From Centropus unirufus (Eukaryota; Chordata; Aves; Cuculiformes; Centropidae), in contig VYZI01000101.1 of the NCBI GenBank assembly GCA_013397695.1, positions 2,232,574 to 2,296,573 on the forward strand: a DNA stretch of 64,000 nucleotides, given 5' to 3'. Under the pieces are notes generated by a model that saw only the letters and a list, made by a program, of their open reading frames with translations, did not search any database and was not told where the DNA came from. The position numbers and the translations under genes are program-made. Shown piece by piece: positions 24,100-37,000 of the stretch. Numbering within the stretch: the first letter of the stretch is position 1; each line of letters begins with the position of its first letter.

Positions 24100-24751
24100 G
24101 AAGTACATCTAGCCGCGCTTTTGCAACTTTGGGGAGGAGACAGGTTTCCTTTTGTCTCCCTGGGATTTCGAGTTTTTATTTGTATCAATTTCATACTTTT
24201 CATACACGCAGCCGCCCCCCTCCCACAGAGACACTTTGGTCTGATTCAGCCAGAGCACGAACCGATCCCGCTGTGTGCACGGCGCTGCGTGGGCTCCCCG
24301 AGCCATGCGCCCCACTTGATTCCTGCCGCCTCCCCGCTGAGGCAGATTTCCCCTCTGCTCATCAGCCGGCCCTGCAGGCTTCCTGCATGCTATTTACCTG
24401 CCCGTGCCCTCCTCAAGGGAGCTGGAATATGTGCTCGCACCTAGGGAGCTGCAGCAACACGCATGCTCGCCCGCGTGTGCTCAGCCAGCCCCTGTGCAGG
24501 GCCAGTGCCTGCGTGTTGGCAGTTCACTACCCCCCTTGGAACCCCCTCTTCTCTGGGCTATATGTGGCATTTCGAAGCTCTGACAATCTGCTCCAAATGT
24601 TTTCCATATTTGTTCAGCCTCCTTGATTCAAATACCAGGAACGAGTCAGCCAGCACAAAGCGAAGCTTCGGGGGGCGAAAAAAAAAACCTCACACCCCCA
24701 TCAGTGCGTGCACAAACACACACGCACGTGAAAAGCCTAAAGTTCATCGGC
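24100..24751 (+). promoter_or_regulatory. SSPN: SSPN upstream region and probable 5' UTR
   Basis: DNA immediately upstream of the SSPN start codon becomes GC-rich and CpG-containing from about 24195, as expected near a vertebrate promoter. A CAGCTG E-box of the type bound by myogenic factors is at 24042-24047, just outside. A CACGTG E-box lies at 24725-24730, 21 bases before the ATG, and would be inside the 5' UTR. No clear TATA box near a start site was found, so the transcription start is unknown. The SSPN frame stays open upstream to about 24623 but has no in-frame ATG there. Confidence 0.5.
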
Positions 24752-25087
24752 ATGGGAAAGAAGGAGGAGAAGAAACCTCAGCGCAGCACGTCCCCGAATA
24801 ACCAGAGCCAGGCAGGGAAGGCACCCGAAGAGGAGAAAAACACTGACTCGAGCAAGACACAGGAGTCCGCGATGAAGAAGAAGAAGAAGAAGGAGAAGAA
24901 AACCAAGGGGGATCCCAAAACTGGCCAGGAGGAGGAATCCCACACTTGTTGTGGCTGCCGTTTCCCGCTGCTGTTTGCTTTGTTGCAGCTGGCATTAGGC
25001 ATCTCTGTAACAGTGCTGGGCTTCCTTATGGCAGGCATCAGTTCTTCTCTGCTAGTCAGAGACACTCCATATTGGGCTGGGATAATT
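24752..25087 (+). CDS. SSPN: SSPN coding exon 1 (residues 1-112)
   Basis: It encodes the cytoplasmic N-terminus, membrane segment 1, the short first outer loop (SSSLLVRDTPYW) and the start of segment 2. Residues 66-70 read CCGCR, the cysteine cluster just before the membrane, which is conserved in human sarcospan. Residues 1-63 are highly charged and contain KKKKKKEKK at 42-50, specified partly by six AAG codons (24875-24892). This charged region accounts for the extra length relative to human. The exon ends at ATT with the donor GTAAGC at 25088; reading through would add only a few residues (VSIKSVSP) before a stop at about 25112. Confidence 0.95.
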
Positions 25088-28000
25088 GTAAGCATTAAGT
25101 CTGTTTCTCCATAAAGTGCCTTTGCCAACATTAATGCAAGCTGCATGATGCTCCACTTTAGACTAACCGACTGCATGCACAACACCATTTCAGTTACGCT
25201 AACTAGAAATATTCCTGGAACTAAATGCCTGGCTATACTTTCTCAAGGAAGCTGCTCCTGCAGAATAACACCATCTTTCAACCTCCGCCCCGAAATACCC
25301 GACGAACCTTAAATAAAATAGAGGGTTGCTGCTCACTAGATGTATGTGCTTGTGCTTCGCAATGAAATTCTGCCTGGGGATGCTGAAAAGAGATGTTGAT
25401 TACTTATGCTGCCTTCCCTCTTTCCCCCCCAATCCTTAACAATCAGGTTTTAGAAATGAGAGCATAACTCGGTAACTCTCAACTTTTAGCTGGGTGTGGT
25501 AGTGAGGGGAGAGAAATGCCTGTCTTTTGAGCTTCCTCGCTGTGCTGTGTTGAAGAACTGCTATGATTTAATCCCTTTCCTGCCTTCTGTCCCCAACTTC
25601 TCCCCCATGGGAGGGAGACGATGCACGTGGCCACGGGGAGGTGGATGGCACTGGTGGATGGATAACGTGGCAGGTAAAGAGAGCCCATCCCAGGGCTCAC
25701 TGATGGCTCCCACCAAGTCATGCACGGTGCCAAGCGACATGCCAGCCTCGCTCCATGGGCTGGTGGGGATGGGGCAAGGGGCAGGGTCCTGCTGGGTGTA
25801 AATAGGAAGCACCGCTGGCAGGGAAGCAGGGGCTGGTTCCTGCAGAGGTGACAAGGAGGTATGAGGCTCCCAGTGCCATGCACAGTATGGCGCCACTTTG
25901 CTGTGTGCTTAGGGACGTGGGTCGGTGATTATGAGCCAGGGATGTGCTATGGATGTACGTTAGTATGCATTTTTTTCCCCCTAGGCAGCAGGCTTCAGGA
26001 AAATATACATTAATGTGTTAGCACTGTTTTGGGTGTTGTTAGACTGTAAAAACTCCCAGTAAAGAAATGAAACAGCAATGGGAGCATTTCCTATAAATGT
26101 AATTCCTTGCCAGTCAGAGGATTATCTGAACACCTGAACTGTTTTGAGTTTGCTGTGTGAATCCTGCTGGGTGGTCCTTCAAAGACTGGAAGGAGTAGGG
26201 CCTGAGCTCCCAAAGGAAGAGCTTCTCTTATCCCGCCCTTCTTGTTTCTCTCCTGACCAGTGGTGTCTGAGAGTTTAGTGATGTTTCACAGGGCGAAACC
26301 TTGCTCAGGAGGAGAACTTCCTCCTGGGGTGTTCCCTATTACAAGTCGGGGGAGTACGGATGATAAAATAGCGGCATGTGACAATTTCACTCCTCTTGTT
26401 TATTTTGGGGATACTGCAGGTCTGATTATGTCTTTTCCAGGCAGCAGTAATAGTATCACATGTTTGAAACAGCTGTTTCATTAGAAAAATCTGGGGAAAG
26501 AGTGAGCTGAACTGAGCTAGCGTATTGGCCAGGGATATGGGAACAGCCATGAAAGCAGTCCCTGGCCCATGTGAATGTCATCAGTGTCCAAACAGTGTCC
26601 ATTTGAGAGATCCGTACAAGGCTGATCTCCCTCAGGGAGTCTTGAAACCTCACGAAAGTCACTACTTGCTGAAGACCAAGGACAGTGTGCTGGGGGCACA
26701 TGGCCAGGCAGGCTCCTGGGGAGCTACACTGCTCTCCTGCACCTTCAGCTCAAAGCAGAAGGGAAAGAGGCATCTAACACCAACAGAAAGGGCGGTAAAA
26801 GGAAAATCAGTGCCACAAAGGAGAGGTGGAGTGGTGGTGCAACCCCAAAGACTCCCAGCAAAGTAGCAGGCATGGAGCTCTGGCCATGGTCAATGTGTAC
26901 ATCAGAGAGCCAGAATGCAGGAGGTACAAGATGCTGCTGCTTTCACTTTGTTGCTGTGCTATGATGGCTCCATGGAAGTACTAGGTGCCCGCTGGGATAT
27001 CAGATGGAGGTGGCCATGAGCTGCTCAGCTGGAGTTTCTGGGTGTGTGGGTCACAGGATGACACTGGTGAGCTGTGGTGGGGAGTGTGCTGAGAACCTCC
27101 AGGGAGCTGGGAGGAAAATGATCCACAAAGGATCTTGGCTGGGATGTCCTACATGTGGCTGGTCATCCTCTGGGCTGGCCCGTGGGCCGCTGTGGGGGGG
27201 CTGCATGGAAGGCATATAGGAAAGGGATGGATCACCTATGTGCGACTTGAGAACAAACCTTGTGGCAGTAAGTGACTTCCCAAAACTCATTTATTTACAC
27301 AGAAATGAGCAACAGAACAGAAAGATGTGGTGTAAAATACCACAGCATATTTGTTTTAGTAGCATCCCACTCAAGTGCTCTTTTTAAAGGACTTGATTAG
27401 TATTCAGAATCAAGAACTTTAAAAAATCTATTATCGAGACCTTTTTAGCAACATTAGAAATAATAGGTGAAGCTCATTACTACTGTTACTCCTTTGGAAT
27501 TACATCAGGGCTGGATTTGACCCCATCATTGTTAATGCATGATGACAGAAAAATGAAGGAAAAATGTTAATTTGTTGAATAGACCCTGAGTGACTGTATG
27601 ATCATTTTTTTTCTTCTTTATTAGTGGCAAAAAGTTGACACCATTTCTTGCTGAAAAGTGCGCTTAAGTGTGTTACTGTGAATGAAAAGGAACTTATTTA
27701 GTGGAGGAGCATGAGTAAAATGCTCCCAAGGAAAGCCAAACCATGCAAGGCAGTTTGAATTAAACCTGCTCAAAACCTGACCACTTAGGTATGTGAAGAT
27801 AACACAGGCCAGGGATTAGGTTCCCCGTGCCATGAAATCAGTGTGGTCAGGGATCCACTGTCAGGGAGCGGAGGAGGTCCCCAGAGCTGGAAGGTCAGGT
27901 CAGCTCTGAGAGGTGGGTATCCGTGGCCCGTCCCTCCTGTAGCTCCCAGGAGGAAATGATACATTCTTTCATTGCATCAGAAGCGTTTCACGGTGAAACT

Positions 28001-31000
28001 TGGCTAAAACCCACCAGTTCAAAATGTATTTCATTGGAAATCGGTAGGACGTTAGTCAGAAACCAAAGGAAAGGTCTATGGACAGAAACCACGGAGCCTC
28101 CTTGATTTACCACTTCTGCTTCAGCTTCAACAGCCTATTCCCTGTAAAATGGCTCTGCCACATTGCCAGGGACAGCCAAATAAATGCAATTAAGAGAGCG
28201 AGTGTAGCATTCACCCATACACCTACCTGTAAGCATTTACAGTGACGGTGCCCGGGCCGGAAGCAGCTGCCCTGCACCTCCCTGAAACCTGTCCTGGGCA
28301 CCCAAAACTGGACCCCACCAGCCGCCTCTTCCTTCTCGCTGCTTTGAAGGAGCTTGAGTTAACTATTCACAAATCCACCCATGAGGGCAGGGCTGTATCT
28401 TTGTCAGTGTCTTGCCACTGTCTAGATGCAGAGCTTTGGGTAAGTTACTTAATCTTGCTAAGACTTTGTTATTTCCCCTGTAAAGTGGGGTTAATAATGG
28501 CTATCCGTCACCCCTTGCTTTGAGATCCTTGGATGAAAAGTATTGTAGAAGCAGTAGATATTAATGGTATCCTTTTCATTCTTTTTCATTAGCCTGTGGC
28601 CTTTTGACACCCAGAAGAAGAAACGATGTATTTCTCCTTGAAAAATCTGCTCTTAGATTATTTCCACTGTGATCAAAAGTTGAGACTATCAGAGTTTTCA
28701 CAGACAAGCTCCCTTTCAGCCCCATTTTGCAGACTCAGGCAGTTAAGAAAGTTTCAGAAAAGCTCATCAGAAATTATTATCCAGTGTTTATTATTTCTGT
28801 CAGAAAGCTATTTTAAATCCACATATATGTATAGATACACATAAAATTAGGTTTTTAAAAAACATTTCTAAACAATCTGTTCCTCAGGCAGCTCAAGGAA
28901 ACAACTGTGGCTCCAACTGTCATTTATTTTATTGCAAAAAGTTGGTCAAGCCACAAGCTCAGAGGTTCTGATGCTTCTTCCTGCTCAAGCTCTACAGGGT
29001 CACATCTCCTCAGGTGTTTTCCCATGCCAAAGAGTCCTTGAGCTTTTCCCAAGGAGTAGCCATGCCTTGTTGCCTTTTGGCCATACAATTCAAGAATTAG
29101 CTTCTCTGTGGTGCAAAAGGCAGGCAGAGTTTTATCTGACAAAACAACTTAATTATTCTTCATATATCTGCGGCCAGAAATATTTATGTTTCTAAATCTT
29201 TCATACCTTTCATTCTAAAGAACCCTGAGATAAAAGTTAAGCCGAAACCTTCACCAAAGGAAATAAGTCCTTTACTTTGAGAAACTCACAGGCAAAGACA
29301 AATGGTGGCTGGAAAACCTGGCCATGAAGGGCAGTTTGCAGGAGTTGAGGGGCGAGAGCAAGCATGTTACGTGACAACATCAGGGAACAGTCCAAGAAAA
29401 TCCATCTATACAACAGGGCTGGCAAAGAAGTTTGTCTGGTTTTCAGGTCTCAAAGATTTCGCCATGCTTAGTGCAATGTGAGTAGCAAACAGGCAGCACT
29501 ATCTCCTGACGCCTCGTATCCCTATCAGCTGGTGACAATTGAGATGTTTGTTTAATTGATGGACTTTTGCCTGAGAGCCTGATTCAGACAGCGAGTCCGG
29601 CCACTGACTCAGCACGTGCTTCTGGGCTGGTAAATTTGAATGCCAAAATCAATAGTGCTGACTGTAACAGGCGGTGCTGACCCAACCCTCACCTCTTCAG
29701 CTTGTCAGGGTCTGTGCTGCTCTGGGACTGGAAGGGCAGGAAGGCAGTGTGACAAGGTCCCTGTGTCCAGCACTGCCTTTGACTTGTACAGCTCTCAGCA
29801 AAGTCGCCCCAGCATCCCCAGTTACCGGGGAAAATATTAAAGCCCCTAAAATTAAAGGACTTTTGAAATGGTAGAAGATGGAAACAGGCAGAGGTCAGGG
29901 TTGGGGATTTCCCCCCTGAAAATGGCTCCAGCAATGGTACTGTATGTAACTGTTAAGGAGAAGCTTTGAGAATGTTGCTGTAAGATGCGTGCTGAAAGGA
30001 TGAAGCATTGTATACAGGTGTCTGGGGAAAAAAAAGGCAGTGCCATGCTATAAAGTGATATAAACTTGATACTGGGGTTAAGTGTATCCTAATGATTGGC
30101 TGGGGCTGGCTAGACCCATGCTTCTCTGGACCAGAAGGAATTTATTGTACCTGTAGATTTTCCTATAATACAGATGGTTTCCCTGGCTCGGTGTAATGAA
30201 ACAATTCCAGGGCAATGTTGTCTTTCACAGTTTCCCCGCAGATGAGGCTCTGTAGATATTTTCAACCAAGAGTCTTTGTGCAGATGGTCTCTCACACAAT
30301 AAAATGAGACAAACGTGTATGGATGGGTAAGCCCCAATCAGCCTCCTTGCTTTCCCTTTCTGGATCCTCCCACCTGCTGGATGTAACATTTTTCCATGAG
30401 GCTGGATGCTCTGGCTGCATGGTGGTGGCCCTGCCAAACATCAGACAACTGTTTTATGTGTGAGGCAACCTTTTTATCTTCCTAGAGAGGGTCAATAATT
30501 GGGAAGCATCCCCACCTAGACGGGGATGACAACCAATCCTCTTCCATATTGATATAGGGAATGACTGACTATTTAAAAAAAACCCTGAAATGTGTTCTCT
30601 TTTAAAGCCTGAAAGGAGAGAGACACTTTCTTGTTAGCCCTGGCCCCTTGCTGGCTTTTTTTTTGTTGTTGCTTTTGACACCTTTTCCTGCAGCAATTGT
30701 GGAGGTGGCTTTCAGTCAGGCTTTACCTCCTATACAGCCTTGCTGGGTTTTTAACTTTTACTTGTTATTAGGGAAACCAATTTCAATTTTTAATAAAAGG
30801 TGACACTTAAAAACTGTTGCCACCAAAGCAGCTAATGGAAATTATAGTCATGCAGGCATCCATTTTTTTATACATGTTAACTTCAATTTGCCATGGGCAT
30901 ACATCAAAAGATTTGAGGGAGGACCGCCTTCAAGAAGATCTTCCAAGTTTAGGCATTTAACTGAACCTTCTCCAAAGTATATCAAACTCTGGATGGTATT

Positions 31001-34000
31001 CAATGAAGTACACTATAAACATGCTATAGTGAGATTTCCACTGCTTGATTATAGCTATATATGTATGTTGCACCAGAGCCATCATCCATCAAAACTCACA
31101 GTTTTCTTAAAGAAGCAATGCATTGATGCCTCATTAACTGAAATCAATACTTTTATCTTGATCTGATATAAAGTGGAAAACTTTCGTGAGAAAAATATTG
31201 TGACGTCCCAAAGAATGATTGCACACAGAAGTATGTGTGATACTTGATCACGTGCTGGTCTAAGCCTAGACCCCTCTGTGGTTTAGCTCCTTGTCTAGCT
31301 ACAGCCTCAAAGGGAGGGAGGCAGGCAATCGGAGCTCTAGCCTAGATTATGTTTGTGCAAAAAGCCCAGGTAAGATTTGGAGAGGGAGAGTGTTAAACAG
31401 GTTTCCTTAGCCTAAGTAACCTTGTGACTAAAGAGATGACCGTTTTCCATAACTTCATAGCCATGGACACATCTCCAAACATGATTTGTGTTCACATAGC
31501 AATCTTAGCCCTGCTGCATTTCTCACGTTGCAAATCACTGCTTGCTCTGGGACCTTTTAATGGTGGGTTTTGCGCCCTCGGGCATTTCATTGCCCAGCAA
31601 TGGGTTTCTGACTTAACAGAAGTAATGGACTGCTGCTCCTGCTCCTGGCTTTGTAAGTGATGGCAGCCTTGGCAGTGCTTCCCTGACTAAATCTCACCAT
31701 AGCACAAGAAACCATTTTCACTGCCAAGCAGCTGACCTGAACAGCAGAGATGGTTACGGCAAGATATGGTTTCATTTGATTCTGAATGTTCTTGCCGGGT
31801 TTTGATTGCTTTACAGAATTTAAAAGAAAGCTGTGTGACTGTCACTCTGTGTTGCAGGCTTTGAAGGGACCTAAGTAAAGACATGAATATTTTATTCTGT
31901 AGGTGGAGCCGGGATGATCAGTTATTATGGGGTTTTATGGCTGTTAAGAGAATGATTTCCTACATGATGATGGCTTTTGCCTGTAACCACAATATACATG
32001 TTTATCATCGTTATTACAGCTATTAGTTATGGAAGTAATTTGTATGCAACTAGGCTGTCCTTAAATCTAATGAGAAATCTATAACAGGAAAAACTATTGA
32101 GACGTAACATCTCTGTATGGCAGATTGACTTCTTTTACATGTGGTAGTGAGACCTAGGCTGAATGGACACTGCTGGGAGCTAACAGCTAAAACTGCCTAT
32201 AGCACCCGCTTGGGTGGTCATTTCCTCAAACCTCATAAAGGGAACGAATATCAGCGCCACAGTTTGCAATACCCAATGTGGATATCAGGCATCAGAGATG
32301 ATCCTGGTTCATAGTGGCAAAGCCAGTGGGAACGTTCTCTTTATTGCATCAAAGTTTGCGTCCAGTGGGATTATTAAATTGTGGCTAACATGACTTCTCC
32401 ATACCTGTGGAGGGGAGTTAATCCTTGCCATATTTGATAAGATGGGTGAGCCGTAAAGCCAGGTTTCACCTCTGAGGGTAAGCCTGAGATCTCAGAGGTG
32501 GCTCTAAGAGATAATTTTGTTACTCTTGTCCCTACAAAGAGGGATATAATAAAGATCCATAGTGTCTTCAACTGACCCACCATGAAATAAATTGTATATA
32601 ATGGAACTTTCTTCGTAATTCTGTTGATAGGAGTTTTCTCCCTGAGGTCTGTTTACATTCTTATTAAAAAGGAAGATTCCACCTGTGGGTCTCAGCAATT
32701 CCATGTGGCATTGCTCTGCCTATATTTGACATGTATTGTCCTTCAACGTGTCTGCCCCCAGAGGTTGTTGCAGGAGCTTCTTGTTAACAAGCCTCACATA
32801 ACAAGCAGATGAGCTATACTACGCCTTCGTGTGTGCTTGCAAAATTTGTCTTGTGGCATGGCGTAGACCCAAAATGCTCCTTTGAATCAGGTTTTCACCT
32901 TCTTCCTTCTTGTCTTGGTGGATATTTCCAGCTCTCCTGCTTTACCAGCCTCCTCTGCCAGGGCTTCCAAGATGCTCTGGATAGGAAGCACTTTGCTGGA
33001 GAAAACTCTGGCTAAAATTGTAGCAATAGCAAAAGAAAAAACATTTTCACAAATGTACGAGGGAGGCTTGCAGACAGATTAGAGCAATCAGTGGTTTTGA
33101 AGTGTGTCAAAAGAAAGCAAACCACATTAATGTGTCAGTGTGCAAAGATAATGAATCCAAAACACAGCAGAAATTTGTGCCCCTATATGTTCATATTCTC
33201 CCCAATTCTGCACATGATGTAACCACCTTCACCACTACCATGAGGTGTCCTTGTGCTGCTCATAGACCTTGTGCTTAGTTCTTCAAGGACCAGGTGTGAG
33301 TGAGCCACAGGGATGTGAGCATGGGGAAAGTGGCTCCCTTCCCCCGAGCCTCATGGTCCTCACTGTGGGGTAAAGTCTGTGGGCTATGTCCAAACCCCCT
33401 TCTGTACTGCCGGTTCCTGTCAGAGATGAGAAGCCTGCTTTTCCTCACCTGTGTTACTTTTCAAAATTGTAGGAAGTTCAGTGGGAGGGATAGGGCTGGC
33501 TAGTGCAGCAGGACGCTGGTACCGCTGAGTCAGCCTGCTGAGAATTATGACCCATATTTGTTTAACATTTTTTTTGTTTGGGCATCAGCCTGCTGTGCTT
33601 CGGTGGCAGCTGGAGCTATTCAGCACAGCAAGACTGACTAAAGTAGAGCTGGTGGTGAGGAATTTGGGGTGCACAGAGCTCATCAATCTTCTTGCTCTTT
33701 GAGTTCTGGTTTCAAGATGATCAAAATGTGTAAAAGGCATGCTCCTTGCAAATACCAAATGTGATTATGGTACAATTATTTTCTCACTGCTAAACCAACT
33801 ATTTTGCATCAGTCTGTGAGGCTCCAAGCTGTAAGAAACAGGCAGTTGCCCTGGCCTGTGTGTATGTACAGGGAGAGCCGGTTTGCCAAAGTCCTGAATA
33901 ACCAAGAACTGCACTGTAGATCTCCATGAATATAGGGATCTTCCCAGGCAAATCAACTGGGACATACTCCTAAATGCAGTTGGGATCGGGCCCTGTTTCT

Positions 34001-37000
34001 GCTGAAATCTAGAGGATCTGTATTCAGTCCTCACTACAACAGGCTCTAGCTCTAACCCTCTTTGGGTTAGGACAATCCAGAAAACATCTACTCTTATTGA
34101 TTGTGGTTTGAAAAAATAATAATTCTTACGCTGCTTTTCAGCCCTGATATGTTCCTGCTTAATGGGAAGAACAGCTGCTGTTTCGCGCTAAAAAGAAATA
34201 GTATTGAAACTTTTCTAGAGTGTAAACTTTAAAGTTTTTCAGCCAGCTCTAGTAAACAGCTGTTTCCCTGGATTATGAAGTGGGAGATTTCACAGGGTGT
34301 GCCTTAACCAAAATTAAATCTGTACCCTTTATAAATAACTCTGTATCACATTTGGGTCTTTTTCTAGACAGTACTTTGTTAAATTTAAATTCTTTCCTTG
34401 GATAACCTTTCCCATCACTACCTATTCAGCAAAGGGTCTGTAAGTTCATCTGGAGAATTTTGAAATAGAGGATCTTCAAATAATCTTGAGTTGAAATTTA
34501 TTCAGTATAGAAAAGCATATTTCTAGATTTCCAGGTAACAGTTACAAGAGCTGATCTAATTAACTGCTATTCTGCAGCCCTTACCGAATCTATTTTATTT
34601 GTATAACAAATGTATATTGATTGGTGGCAAGCAAGTGCTAAAGCAAGTTCAACTGCATTTTATGCTGTGTGCTTAGTCAATAAGGCACAGGAAATGTATG
34701 CTTCACACTGGGATATTGCAATGGCTATTGGAGCACCAGGACCAGGATTATTACCTAATGCTACTTAGCAAACAGTATCAACAGCATCTGTAACGTGCTT
34801 GCTGTAATGCAGCTGTCTCAGTCACTTAGCAGGTCCTAACGAATATTTACCAGAGGATTTTTGTAGTTATTCTGTTACAAGCTCGCTGGCATAATTCAGA
34901 ACTGATCTATTAGTAACACATAAAATAGAAGCATAAAGCTGTTTTCTGTGTTAATGTTCCACTCTTTGGTTTGCTCCCATGAGTGAATTTACCTTTAAAG
35001 AACCAAAACGTGAAACATATACAGGTCATCATTCTGAGCAACATCATTTTTTAATGTCACAAAAATACATGTCTGGTTAAAAAAAAAAAAGTTTATATAT
35101 TGGTAGAAAAGAAATACTTAAACCTAGAATATCCCAGCCAAGACTTGCCAGAATCCCAAACCAGTGTAATCTTGTAACAAATACCTCTCTACAAATATGC
35201 CTCTTCAAGTATCCCTGAGTATATTATTTAAATCCAAAGGAACTTTAGAAAGCACGTGCAGGAATGGAAATCCTTTTGAGCGATAGTCTTTTGTATATGG
35301 AGCTTTCTGAAGAGGGAGGTCTGATCCTGCTGCGGTGAAAGCTGGCAGGATTTTTGCAGAAGTTGTACAAGGCACTTGATGGTAGAAAGAAATTCCATGA
35401 TTGGTATCTGGCTCTGCCCTCGGAAATGAATGCAGCTCTGTTGGCTTTCTGTGGGAAAATAGGAACAGGAATGGGAAAGCAGGCACAGTCCCATGATGTC
35501 TCACAGGAGTAACCTGGAGGCAAATCTGGCATTCATGCAAGTGTAAATACCCACTAGTGTAGCTGAAGCAAAGTAAATTTGATTTATTGCTTATAACATG
35601 ATCCTTCAGCACCAGATACTGAAAATACTTAGGTCTAGCTTTGACATGAGCAAGCCCTTTGATTTCAAATTAATTTGGAGGCGTAAGGCTAAGCGAGTGT
35701 ATTTAAGCATGTTTTTTTTAGATCTCGCTGCAAGTTCTTTCTTTCAGCCACTACTGCCACTGGGGTAGTTTATCGTTTGGATATTACGAGAGATATGATC
35801 TCCTTAAGACTTAAGTTTTATGGACATGTTAATTGAATTAAAAGATTAATACACAGTGCAAGGGACCAAGGACATAGGTGATTAATCCTGAGAAATAAAA
35901 CATGGTTGAGTCACATAGAAGCTCTACAGGGCAAAAAACTCAACCCAGCACTGAAGGACCTTTGACGAGAAAGGTTGTTTTTTCCCCCGACAACCCTGTC
36001 ATCTCTGGCTGTCAACAATAAAAAGAAGAAAACAAATAAATTGGAGGCCATGTGTAAGTCATAGGACCAGAATATAAATACTCATGACATGAAAAGGAGT
36101 AAATAATACTGACGCTTTCTTTAGAAATGTTCTCAGGCAATACTTCCTGTTCATGTCCTACTAAAATGACATGAAATAAAACAAAAAGTGTTATTAATCA
36201 CATAGGTTCTTGACGGACACGATCATCCATGTGTTGGGAAGTACTCTTTACAGGGCTTTTGTCTTGTGCCTTACACCAACAATGAAGGTATAAAGAAACA
36301 TCTGCTATTTAATTTATCATATCATAAAATAAATGTGTTTAACCATTGCTGCCTACAAGGACAGTTATGCATTTTTCACTGCAGGACAAGCAGTTCCACA
36401 TGGACTTGGAAATCTGGATTCAAAGAGCATTGCCATAGCACACAGGCGGGGTTGGTGCAATGAAGGAGCCCTGCACTCCTGCAGGCATCTTGATGTCCCA
36501 TCCCTGAGCAAAGGCAGCTTGCTCCTGAGTCGGGGTTGAGAAGGCAAAGCCCTCTGGCATGAGAAAGCAGAAAGCCTCAAATTAATGAGAAGCTTTCAAA
36601 AGCTCCAAAGTAAAATGAAGGGGGAAAAAATACAGATTTTTGCTGTAGTCACTGAGAATTTAATAGCTATCATTTGTAGTTAGGATGCTCCTTGCAAAGA
36701 GGCTAAGGCTTCTCCTGGTCCCATGACAGCACCTCTCAAAGAATGCTGGCTGATCTTGGCTAAGGTTGCCACTAAGTTTTATCCCACCTGGGCCTTTTTT
36801 AAAGACGTGATATGAAATGGCATTGAAAAATATGTGCATGCCATCAATGCACCTGTTTTTCTAAGGCAATCCAAGCATGTCTGGATTCCTCCAACCATAG
36901 CTCCAGCTACCAACAATGCCCTCTCCCTCTGTGAACACAGTGAGGACTCATTCCCTGACCCAGTCTTGGCAGCCCCATTTCGGCACAGGGAGCCCTTCAT

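Noticed and set aside
24623..24751. Upstream extension of the SSPN frame by 43 codons
   Set aside because: The extension starts at TTG and contains no ATG. Its sequence is low-complexity and unlike the sarcospan N-terminus, while ATG 24752 has a good context.
26525..26866. 113-codon + strand frame with a basic C-terminal end
   Set aside because: There is no family resemblance, splice context or retrocopy hallmark, and it lies inside SSPN intron 1 among overlapping chance frames.
28722..28775. CCCATTTTGCAGACTCAGGC and following, resembling an inverted MIR core
   Set aside because: The similarity covers too few bases and lacks the other MIR parts.
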